Shown here piece by piece: positions 33,401 to 42,000 of a DNA stretch of 64,000 bases. Made by a program: the position numbers and the translations under genes. The stretch's first letter is position 1. Each line of letters begins with the position of its first letter. The notes beneath the pieces were generated by a model. The model was not told the origin of the DNA. It saw only the letters and a program-made list of their open reading frames with translations, and ran no database searches. Origin of the DNA: Tenrec ecaudatus (taxonomy: Eukaryota; Chordata; Mammalia; Afrosoricida; Tenrecidae); NCBI RefSeq assembly GCF_050624435.1, contig NC_134539.1, positions 49,880,001 through 49,944,000 of the forward strand, given 5' to 3'.

Positions 33401-35766
33401 ATTTTACATTTTAAACATCTGCAGAGGGTTCCTTTAGCTTAGCGTGCATCACCAGGCTGCTTACTAGTGCCTCTGCTGGTAAAATACAAGCAGTCAGGCT
33501 GCACAACAGCTCTCGTACGCCTTAAATCTTTCTATAAAATCATCTTTCTGCACGTTTTCCTATCATGGAGGCGTAAACACTAACTAGAGACTACTTCAAA
33601 TTAGGCAAGGATCAGCACCCCACCTTGCCGAGAGAACTCTGCTGCGTCCCGTCTCCGTTTCTGTGTAGCTCCGTGTAAACGGGAGCTTGCTATACAGACC
33701 CCTTCTTTTAAGAAGTCGTAGCAGAGATTTGTGCAGACAACTGCGAGGGTGCACTGGGCAGGGGTGCATGGCTCCTGCTTCTCCTTTAGTCCCTGGCTTT
33801 TCCAGGAACTGCACTCCCTGGATCTCCAAGCCACAGTCTGCAGGTCAGCCCCACCAAGGAAGATCTGAAGGGTAGAAAAAACATCTTTCAGTGCAGAACA
33901 GGGGTGGGCGAGAAGATGCCTGAGAGGCAGATGTGGGGATTCAAATGGACAGGGTGCAGGGCCCTTCTGCCATCTGCATCCTGCCCCAGGAGAGGCTGGG
34001 CAGGGAAGCAGCGCTTGTCCTGCCAGGTCTCTGCAGCCTAGCCTCCTTCGACAGGCATGGCCCTTTCAGTGGTGGTAGTCCTGCTCCTGGCTGTGTTGTA
34101 CGAAGGCATCAAGGTTGGTAAGGTCAAGCTGCTCCGCCATGCTCTGGAGAGCCTCCCAATCCCCACCAGCCAGCAGCTCATGGAGGAGACAGATGGGGAA
34201 TCGGCGAGCTCAGATTCGTTCTCCGTCGGCAGAAGCCACCTCAGGTAAAAAGCACTGGGGTGGGGAGTGGGCCCTGGGTCCTCACATTCACCCTGAATAG
34301 ATGAGCCCAGAGAGCATTCGCCCAATTCACCAAAGGGCACTGAGACCCAGGACGTGCCAAAGTGCTTACAGATCGTACTTAAGTAGAAAGGTGGACGCTT
34401 TGGTCTCCAGATGGCCAGTCTGAAGCTCTCCACGCTCTGGAGAGCCCCTTGGCAGGCTCAGCATTTCTTTAGGGAGTGGTGATCTTTACAATATTTGTAG
34501 GGCTGTCTGGCAACAGGGGTGACAACCTACCCACAAATCTCACAAGGCTCCCAACCCCAGGAGTTGTGTGACTTCCTAAGCAAATGGCCATTGTCAGCAA
34601 TATGCCCAGCCTCCTGGCTTCTCGTCCCACGGTGCTAGGCCAGCCGTGTAGGCCCCGTTTCCCCCTCTAGCCCTGGCTTCACCTGTACTTAACAGAGCCC
34701 ATCTCCTCAAGTCTTCACAAACACTCCGCAGGGAAGGCACGCTTACTCCCTAGTTCACTGTTGAGAGCGTTCCTGGTGGCACAGCGGGTTGGTTACCTGC
34801 TGGGCTGCTGAACTGCAAGGTCAGCAGTTTGAGACCACCAGCCGCTCACTGGGGGTACAGATGAGGCTTTTTACTCCTGTACAGAGTTACGGTCTCAGTT
34901 CTACCCCGTCCTATAGGGTTACTGAGTCGGAATTGACTCGACAGCAGTGAGGCTGGTGTTCCACTGTTGAGAAATGTATGTTCAGAGAGGTTAAGGTACT
35001 TGCTGTCTGACCCAGTAAGTGGCAGGAGCAGGAACTGAAATGCCACTACAGGTCATGCTCATCCTGTCTACATGACCGTTGCCTTCCACTGGTGTTGCTT
35101 GGTGCTGCCGAGTTCTGATGCATTGACCCTCCACACAGTAGAGCAGAACACTGCCCGGGCCTGCACTGCTCACTCTGCCTGTGTGAACCGTGGCAGCCTT
35201 GCCAAGCTGTGATGTCTGTCTGCAGCGACTGGCCCCTGCTCTTAATGTGTGCCAAGTACATTAGACAAAGTCTTACCATCCTCCCTCCTAAAGCACATTC
35301 CCGCTATACTTCCAAAACAGATGTTTCATTTCAGGGAAGTCTCATGCCCTTATCATTCTTATACGACGTTACATTACATAGACCAGCATCTTCCTTTTTG
35401 CCTAGGATGCCAAGGGCTAAGCACATGAAAGGATTGTCCTAGGCTCCTTATACAAGCCTTCTCTAGCTGCATGTCCCATCAAGGAGGCAAAGGAAAACTA
35501 CGCTACGCCTCCCCACCACTGCTCCCTAGTCTAGCCCATGACATCAGTCCCCGGCCCCTGCAGTGCCAACATTAACATGATTTCCCTGTATGTCTAGGTG
35601 GTTTCTGTGTCACTTTGGCCAGTCTCTAATCCACGTCACTCAGGTGGTCATTGGCTACTTCATGATGCTGGCGGTCATGTCCTACAATACCTGGATTTTC
35701 CTTGGCGTGGTTGTGGGCTCAGCTGTTGGCTACTACCTAGCCTACCCACTTCTCAGCATGCTCTAG
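24467..35766 (+). CDS. SLC31A2: SLC31A2, probable low-affinity copper transporter CTR2 (four coding exons)
   Basis: Joined exons 24467-24472, 31958-32024, 34055-34244 and 35598-35766 give 432 nt and 143 residues, the usual CTR2 length. The protein starts MAMHFIFSD, has a short N-terminus without the Met-rich ectodomain of CTR1, and shows three hydrophobic segments: about residues 27-45 (ALSVVVVLLLAVLYEGIKV), 104-121 and 123-140. The second holds the CTR signature MxxxM (M111-LAV-M115); the third has G124xxxG128xxxG132, the tight helix packing of CTR trimers. A polar Ser/Glu loop with TSQQLMEETDGES joins segments 1 and 2. CTR2 acts mainly in late endosomal and lysosomal membranes, moves Cu(I) and modulates CTR1 processing (family knowledge). 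All junctions obey GT/AG and keep frame, with no stops, so the gene looks intact. FKBP15 lies tail to tail downstream. Start chosen from the Kozak-like CACCCATGG in the CpG island. Confidence 0.97.
25551..25562. promoter_or_regulatory. perfect NRF1-type palindrome
   Basis: TGCGCATGCGCA is the exact NRF1 consensus palindrome, about 1.08 kb downstream of the SLC31A2 start codon at the edge of the CpG island. Confidence 0.65.
25565..25715 (+). repeat. AfroSINE, diverged
   Basis: CAATCGGAAGGTTACAGGTT, GAGTCCACCCAGTGGCGCTG and GGCCTGGCAATCTACTTATG follow the SINE order. The head is missing. Confidence 0.65.
26228..26510 (+). repeat. AfroSINE, diverged
   Basis: Head GAGCTTTAGTGGTGCCGTGG, body GCAATTCTGCGCTGTCCTGT and the 3' end GGATGGCAGCGGGTTTGGTT. 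Confidence 0.78.
26655..27130 (+). repeat. ancient L1 3' end
   Basis: The order GTGGTAAACGTATATGCCGT, GTACAACATTGCCACATCC, CACATAAATGGGATCGTAGT, GTAATGCTCCATTTGGGCGC and GAACATTTCCCATG is the familiar diverged 3' region of old mammalian L1. Confidence 0.8.
28308..28510 (+). repeat. AfroSINE, nearly full length
   Basis: Head GGAGCGCTGGTGGCGCAGTG, then CTGAACTGCTAACTGCCGG, GTCTATAAGCCCAAAGGCAG and GGTCAGGGTCGGCTTGGTGG. Confidence 0.8.
29570..29700 (-). repeat. AfroSINE fragment
   Basis: Tail AGACTCACTGCTGTCGAGTC followed by GATTCCGACTGATGACAACC and AGGGGACAGTGCAGAACTGC. The 5' half is lost. Confidence 0.82.
30848..31012 (-). repeat. AfroSINE
   Basis: Tail CCACTGCCATCGAGTCAATT, then AACTTGTGGTTAGCAATTTA and head GCAGTGCCACCAGGGGCCC. 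Confidence 0.88.
31548..31640 (+). repeat. MIR-like ancient SINE
   Basis: GGTTTGAATCCCAGGTCTGC, CTAGTTTTGTGGCCCTCAGC and GTTACTTCTGTGAGCCTGG match the MIR core. Confidence 0.75.
31958..32024 (+). CDS. SLC31A2: SLC31A2 coding exon 2
   Basis: Acceptor CCCTTCCCTTCCAG, then ATG CAT TTC; ends in phase 1 before GTATGC. Encodes MHFIFSDEVVLLFDFWSVHS, P, G and part of the next Gly. The exon opens with an in-frame Met (residue 3). Confidence 0.97.
32025..34054 (+). other. SLC31A2: SLC31A2 intron 2
   Basis: 2.0 kb. Around 32753-32850 (TGTCAGTTGTCAGCTTGAAC) there may be an old ERVL-like LTR piece. Otherwise nothing recognised and no competing gene. Confidence 0.85.
34055..34244 (+). CDS. SLC31A2: SLC31A2 coding exon 3
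   Basis: Acceptor TTCGACAG; 190 nt from phase 1 to phase 2. Encodes the first membrane segment and the Ser/Glu-rich loop through VGRSHL. Donor GTAAAA. Confidence 0.97.
34690..35080 (-). repeat. MIR interrupted by an AfroSINE
   Basis: Left piece CAAGTCTTCACAAACACTCC before 34754; right piece GTTCAGAGAGGTTAAGGTAC and CCCAGTAAGTGGCAGGAGCA after 34972. The AfroSINE lies between. Confidence 0.7.
34767..34958 (+). repeat. AfroSINE with target duplication
   Basis: Head TTCCTGGTGGCACAGCGGGT, body CTGAACTGCAAGGTCAGCAG, tail GAGTCGGAATTGACTCGACA. Flanked by TTCACTGTTGAGA (34754-34766) and TTCCACTGTTGAGA (34959-34972), a LINE-made target duplication. Confidence 0.92.
35598..35766 (+). CDS. SLC31A2: SLC31A2 coding exon 4 with stop
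   Basis: Acceptor TGTATGTCTAG, then G TGG TTT CTG; stop TAG at 35764-35766. Carries membrane segments 2 and 3, including MxxxM and GxxxGxxxG, and ends YLAYPLLSML. Confidence 0.97.
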
Positions 35767-36256
35767 CCGGTGGGACATGCAGGCACTGAGGGCTGCAGGG
35801 GCCACGGCTCCACCGCCCCGAGGCAATGCACTTCCAGCCCCTCGTCCTCTCCTGGTGTCTCTTCCTGACTTTGCTCCCCAGCTCTGGAAGTTTTCTGCTG
35901 AGGTTGGCTCTTGCCCCCGGGCTGGCCTACTCTTCTGGGCCTGGCAAAGGCTGTTGGACCAAAGCGAGAAGAGCAGAGCCCGGAGCAGGACGCTGAGTCC
36001 TGGACGGTCCTTGGACTCAGACTTTCAGGACTTCCCAAGATCCTCAGAGACAGTGACGTGGGCTCTGCGCGATGACGGCAGGGAAGCTGGAAGCCCCTTG
36101 CTCTGCTGCTCTGTGCCTTATCTCGAGGAGTGTCTTCCACGGGACTGCCTTCCTGGCCTCTTCGTGGGGACAGACTAAGCTGGCTCCTTTATCTCACCTT
36201 TTTGCCTTTGCACACACGAAGATGGTCTCTTCTCTGAATCTTGACGACGCACTGAG

Positions 36257-36259
<3 letters not shown>

Positions 36260-36291
<32 letters not shown>
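36260..36291. repeat. (CA)16 microsatellite in the 3' UTR
   Basis: Uninterrupted CA dinucleotides, likely polymorphic. Confidence 0.95.
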
Positions 36292-36338
36292 AGGAGCTCC
36301 TGGTCGACAATTTTGCACATTAATCAGGACAAATTTCT

Positions 36339-36344
36339 AATAAA
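36339..36344 (+). terminator. SLC31A2: proximal polyadenylation signal, SLC31A2
   Basis: AATAAA within TTTCTAATAAAATTATT, 573 nt after the stop codon. The downstream region is AT-rich with little GT-rich sequence, so it may be the weaker site. Confidence 0.6.
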
Positions 36345-36768
36345 ATTATTAATTTTATATATGATAAACGGCAGCATCTAGGACGGGGTGAGCAGAATGA
36401 GTGCTAGTGGCTCCGACTTAGCCTGGTGAGCTGAGCTGAGCTGAGCTCCTGCAGCAGACTGCCCTGTCTGCAGCACGAGGACAGCCCGCCGGCCCAGATG
36501 CCTCCCAAGCTCGTCATGCAGAATATTTAAGAATGTTCTCTCGCTGCTCGCCTAACGGGGATCTGGGGGAATGCCGAAGGTGCAATAGGTGGCCAAGCCA
36601 AAGCTGTTACATTTGTTTAGATGGACTCTCCCGAGAGCGGAATGGCCTCACCTCACAGAGGAGGAGACCCAGGGAGAGAGCATCATGTGGTGTACTGTTA
36701 CGTCCTTACACAGCACATGGGCTAAGTGAAACGATGGCTATTAAACCAAGGGTATGAAGATACACTTT

Positions 36769-36774
36769 AATAAA
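36769..36774 (+). terminator. SLC31A2: distal polyadenylation signal, SLC31A2
   Basis: AATAAA in CTTTAATAAAGATGC, about 1 kb after the stop codon, followed within 30 nt by the GT/T-rich CTGTGACTGTTCTTTTCC expected of a cleavage-stimulating element. Confidence 0.7.
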
Positions 36775-37429
36775 GATGCTATTTCTAAACAATCTGTGAC
36801 TGTTCTTTTCCTCTTCCGACAGCAATGCAGGAGGCGAGGGGTCAGAGGAGGGGACAGGACTGTCGTGGGGCTGTCGGAGAACAGTCTGCTATGAAAGACA
36901 GGCGATAGCTCTGCAGGGGCAGCCGCCCTTAAACACCTGAGACACCAGCTCGGTCACCTGCCATCCTTGGTTCCTGTAACAATCACTAGTCCCTGGAAGC
37001 AGGGGCACTGTCACATGGACTGTCAACAGTACCTGGGCAGCAGCATGAGCCCCTTCTCTACTGGAGGGTACATGAAAATACAAATTTTAAAAACTTTTAA
37101 TTATAATACTACCACTGAAAGTAGTCTGTGACACATTCACACTCTCCCCACATGGGGAGACTTCCGAGGGAACTGGAAAGCTGCCCCCCATCTTGACTGG
37201 TGTCTTAGTTCTGACCAGCGAGGATCCCGCACTAAAGTATGGGAGTAAGGGGGTGGGGAGTCCCTTCTGAGGTTCCTGGGCACTCTACAGGGCTTCATTA
37301 CGCCCGCTCCCGTGTGTGTGTTAGATGCAGGAGGCAGTACAGTGCGCTCATGCAAAACACTTCAGAGCCTGCCAAGTCGCAAAAGGTGGTACTTTCCCTA
37401 CTTAAATTTTCTTTTCAACTTGCCAGGCA

Positions 37430-37565
37430 GTAGACTAAGAACTACAGGCATTACCTTATTTAATCCTCTTCATGGTAGAAAGTAAGAGGATGCTGAGCCA
37501 TCAAGAAGTTTGTGACCCAGCTGGTAAGTGGCAGAGCCAGTGTTTGGAGCCTGGCAGTCTATGAT
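37430..37565 (+). repeat. MIR-like ancient SINE
   Basis: CTACAGGCATTACCTTATTT, GTTTGTGACCCAGCTGGTAA and GTGGCAGAGCCAGTGTTTGG follow the MIR order. Confidence 0.78.
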
Positions 37566-37799
37566 GGTCAACTCAGATGCACGGCCCGAACCTGGGAGAG
37601 TATGCAAGCTGGCCTAAGGCCTGGTGTAACAAGGTCACAAAGCTAAAATTTTTAGTATTTTACCCTAAGAGTGGAAATTCTGTTTCAGGGTACCTGAGAT
37701 AGGACCAAGAGCATACCCCCTTCTCCCTCCCAAGGAGTCCTTGCTGATCAGGCAAGGGAAATGCTGATGATGGTGGCCACGAGCCCAGGTTCCTGTGTC

Positions 37800-37950
37800 C
37801 ACTGGCCGGGACCGGACTCCCTGTTTTGCTACATTACTAGACATGTCATCGTGGGCAAGCCACTTTACCTGTTTGTAAGCCTGAGTTTTTTCCTCAGGAC
37901 AGTAGTGTCTTTCAGAGGTGGGACAGTGCCCAAGACAGAAGTTTAGTATG
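37800..37950 (+). repeat. MIR-like ancient SINE
   Basis: CATCGTGGGCAAGCCACTTT, ACCTGTTTGTAAGCCTGAGT and TTTCCTCAGGACAG resemble the MIR core. Confidence 0.65.
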
Positions 37951-38500
37951 TGATCGCTGTGTTTGCCTTCCAAACCCCGTGTGAGAGCCAGGCCATGCGG
38001 AGCAAAAGTCAGGTTCCTATCTTGAAATTGTGAAAAACAGGGAATTTTAAAAATTAAAATACTTATTTTCTTTTTGCAGAGCTTTTGAAAGATCTTGAGA
38101 TAAGAAAGGTGACCACAATATTCCCTCTGGTTCTTTCTCTGCATTGGTTGTGGCTCTTGAGTTCAGAGGTAGTGGAAGTTATTCTCACAGAGAACTGTTC
38201 AGGTGCCATAATGGACAACGGACAATTGCTGCCCCTCCTCTGTGGTTTCCTGGGTGCAGGGCCGTCTGTGGACGAGCTGACACAATGCCCTGACCTTAGA
38301 AACTGGGCCGGCAGAAGAGTGACTTTGAAAGATAAATAGTTCCAAGGTTAGGTGCCAAAGGGAATATGCCACAAGGCTCTCATGCTTGTTAACTGACCCA
38401 GCTCTGTTGTAATCCTACCCTCAGATTCGCAGAGTAGCACAGCCCTTAGAACCCACCTTGATTTCTCCCCCAGGGCTTGAGCCAAGTTTCATTGTAGACA

Positions 38501-38506
38501 TTTATT
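38501..38506 (-). terminator. FKBP15: polyadenylation signal, FKBP15
   Basis: TTTATT on the plus strand (AATAAA on the minus strand), about 505 nt beyond the FKBP15 stop. It is the first canonical signal downstream of the stop. Confidence 0.6.
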
Positions 38507-39010
38507 TTAATTTTGTTAAGTTCAAATATCCACTGACATGTTTCATCAGGTTTAAGGCGGATGTCCCAGGATTGCAGGAAGGCTATTAACTGAATCGAAT
38601 TTAGATTGTGTTGTTCACCCTAAGCTTTACCCAGGAGGCCTCAGCCCAGGTGGCAGTCTTGTTGCTCAGTCGAAGTTGGACTTATAGTGAGATGCGGCTG
38701 GAGGAAGTGCTCCCGGGAGGGTCTGAGAGTCTGTGAAGACAGCAGAAATCCCCGAGAGGACTCGGGTCCCAGAGGTGGGCAAGTAACAGGAGCCCTGGCA
38801 GCTCTCCGTCCACCGGAGGCTGAAGACCCAGGTGTCCACTGAGGCAGGTCACATCCCTCGTCACGGCAGGTGGAAGCGCAGAAGTGGGCTGACCCAGGCC
38901 CCGGAACCAGGTCATCAGAATTCTGACCTTTACCTCCCCCAGGGCTGCTGTGCAAAACCATGCTTAGAGAAGGGCCGGGAAAGAGACCTTGGCATCAGTT
39001 TCCTGGGTCT
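38507..39010 (-). other. FKBP15: FKBP15 3' UTR
   Basis: About 500 nt between the stop codon and the first AATAAA on the minus strand. No repeat recognised. Confidence 0.6.
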
Positions 39011-39088
39011 TCATCCCAACCAGTCAATGTCATCATCATCGTCATCATCTCCAAAAAGGGGTGTTGGGGGCGGGCGTCCCTTCATGCT
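39011..39088 (-). CDS. FKBP15: FKBP15 terminal coding exon
   Basis: Acceptor TTTTGTCAG, then SMKGRPPPTPLFG, seven Asp, IDWLG and the stop TGA at 39011-39013. A separate short exon for a proline turn and an acidic-aromatic tail. Confidence 0.96.
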   Translation of the reverse strand, partial: SMKGRPPPTPLFGDDDDDDDIDWLG

Positions 39089-42000
39089 CTGACAAAACAG
39101 GAAAGAGTAGTCAGTTCTCACTTCGCCCGGCACCAGCCGAACTGCCTGCATCCATAAGGCGACCCAATCCAGCAAGTCGTCCTGGCTCTCTAGGAGGAAA
39201 GGAGGCTGTTGGTTGGTTTTGCTGAGAGGACCAACCCCGAGGCCGGCAAAGTTATGTTTCCAGATCATCTGAGACCAGCAGGCAGAGAAGGGGTAATGTT
39301 CAACACAGAACAAAAGACCAGCTTTGGCTGATTTGGGCATTTATTTGTGCAGCACAAGCAGTGATTGGGCAGATTTTCCTCTCATGCAGTGCCTTACCCA
39401 TTTCATGTGGGGAAAAGAGTGGGAGAGGACAAGTGGAGGAGGAGGCAGAAACAGAAGCAGGAAGCCCTAGGGGAGGAGAGGGGGCTCAGGAGATAAAGGG
39501 GGTTGGGAAGAATACAACCACATGGAAGAAAACACTTGCTGTGGCCTGTCTGGTTCAGGATGTGACCTCACCATTTGAGAAAGTTGAATTTAGAGGCTTG
39601 GCTACATTCCCAAGGGGAAACTCCCAACAGATGGTGGCAGTCAGGAACATGGGGCTGGAACTGCTTCTCCACCTCTAGTCTCACTCTCCCCTCCCCCCTC
39701 CCACCTATTAGAGATGGGGCGAGAGGGAAGGATGGGCTACAAAGATGAATCTTTTATCCCTTGCAAGGGCCCCAGTCCCAAGGGGGTAGCAGGGATTGAA
39801 GGTGGAGATAGTCATGGACTAAATCTACTAGTCTGCTCTGGAGCCCTGGTGGCACAGTGAGCTGGGCACTGGGCTGCTAACCCCAAGGTGTGTGCAGTAC
39901 AAACCCACCAACTGCTGCAGGGGAGAGAGAGTAAGCTGTCTGCACCCGTGAAAGATTTACAGTCTTGAAACCCCCAGGGTACTTATGATTGCACTTGCTT
40001 TCAACTCTAGAACAGAATGCCTTAGAAGCCTGGGGGAGTCAGACACTTTAGCATCCCACTGCAGGGTACACAGCCCAGCTTGTGTCCCTTCAAGTACAGC
40101 AGTCTTCCCAGGATGAAGGGGCACCTGGCTATCCTCACTGTGCTTGCAGAGCTGCGCCCTCCTGGCCCCTAACCCACTCCCACAGGGCCGTGTGCACAGA
40201 GTCCAGCGGGTGGGCCACCAACAGATTCCATTTCTCTGCCCCAAGGGGTTCTTCTGAGAGCCAGAGGGGAAGGGCCCCCAGGTGGTGGTGTGCGGACTTG
40301 GCAGTGTCTGAAGTTCCCTTACCACCTCATCTTCATCCTCGTCCTCAGGGTCTTCTTTGGGGCGTGGGGCTTTCAGAGTTGCCCCTTGAAACAGGTCATC
40401 TGCTTCATCCCCAGAGAGACTGAAAGACAAGTCGCAGAAAACACGCTTGTACTGCCCCGGCCCCAGTGCACAGCTAGAGTAATCTTTTGGAAATAAGAAA
40501 CCAGACCATGCCATTCTTCTGTTTAAGTCCCTTTAGCAGCTTTAAAAAGCCCAAAGTTCTAAGGGAACTCAAATAGTCCATCCCTTGCTTAGTTTTATGG
40601 CTTCCCCGGAACCCTGCTCTCCTCTGGTTCCTGTGCCTTTCAGTTTCTGGGCGTCTCTCCACTCCTGGGCCTAAGCTGCTCTCGAGAGCAGCCTCCCACC
40701 TCTGCCTCCCACTCTCGGTCTAGAGGAGTCCTTTTCATTCACACCCTGGTTTCAATCTTACCTCCTCAGAATCTTTCTCTAACCACCATGTCTGTTTTGG
40801 ATCAAATTAAGTACCTCAAAAATCCATGTAAATTCTGTTATGTCTGTGGTTATAATCCCATTTAGGAAATGGTTGTCTTTATGTTCATGGGAGATTATAT
40901 ATATACACACACATATATGTATATATATGTATGAAAATGAGGCAGGATTGGAAGAGGGTGTATCTTGATCCAGCACTCAGAAGACTTCAGACTTCGAGCC
41001 TCTTAGACCACGAGAAGAGAAAGGTCGGTCTGGTCAGGCATCGTCACTTGTGGTCTTTCTGCTCTAGCGGCATGCCCTAACGAAGGCCGACCGTGGTGCC
41101 AGGGGAGTGGAGCGCCGCTCTAACCAATACCTAAGCTGGGGAGCAGTGGGAGGGGCAAACGGAGTTGCAAGGTGCCCACAGTAAGAGCTGAGGTTGCCTT
41201 GAAGATATCAAAGGCAACTTTGCAGTGGGCTCTTCTAGCAGGAAATGAAGAAAGCTGTACTGAAACCTCTATTGTCTTTGAGGATACCAACACCAGCACC
41301 AGCACCAGATTGGCGCTAGAGGCGAGGATTGAGTGTGCTTCTGGTGAGGCCGTAACAGAAAATGACATCACAGAACTATTTGTGTGACAATGTCAAATGG
41401 GAACTTGTGTAAACTGTAACCAAAAACGTGATTAAAAAATATATAGTTTTAAAAAAATGAATGTGTGGGTTCATGAGGGAGGGGGAAGCGGGGAGGGAGT
41501 GGAAAAAAATGAGGAGCTGACACCAAGGGCTCAAGCAGCAAGCAAATGTTTTGAGAATGATGATGCAACAAATGTACGAATGTGCTTGACACCATGGATG
41601 CATGGATTGTGCTAAGAGTTGTACTCGCCCCCAATAAAATGATTTTAAAAATAAAGAACATGTAATTAAACAATGAAAAAGGAGGATGTGTCTAGATGAT
41701 GCTCAAATGTGGGGTGGAAGGTGGAAAAGCATGGCTACTCGGCGGAGGAGCTTTCTAAGGAGGAGCTTCAGGAGGCTGCCTGCTTCTCATGGCTTACGGG
41801 AAAGTGTGAGAGAGACAGGCTCACAAAAACACTGGGAAAAACGGGACCCACATCAAGAGGGTTGAGCAAGTCTGTGGTGCAAGCTGTGGACACGTGTGGA
41901 AGAGTGTTCATGAAGGACATGGCCGCACAATCGTTTATTAAGGAGAGTATCTTACCAATGACCACAGCGCAGCCAGTCAGCAGCTTAAACTGAAGGAGAC

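Larger units (their letters stand above)
34245..35597 (+). other. SLC31A2: SLC31A2 intron 3
   Basis: 1.35 kb, containing a MIR split by an AfroSINE (34690-35080). The remainder shows nothing recognisable. Confidence 0.88.
35767..36790 (+). other. SLC31A2: SLC31A2 3' UTR
   Basis: About 1 kb of non-coding sequence from the stop codon to the distal polyadenylation signal. It includes a (CA)n microsatellite at 36260-36291 and a GAGCT tandem run (GAGCTGAGCTGAGCTGAGCT) near 36428-36447. Extent is inferred from the signals, not from transcripts. Confidence 0.75.
36791..38480. other. tail-to-tail intergenic region SLC31A2/FKBP15
   Basis: About 1.7 kb. Holds MIR-like pieces at 37430-37565 and 37800-37950. 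No gene seen; the plus-strand ORF at 38085-38339 has no recognisable domain. Confidence 0.75.
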
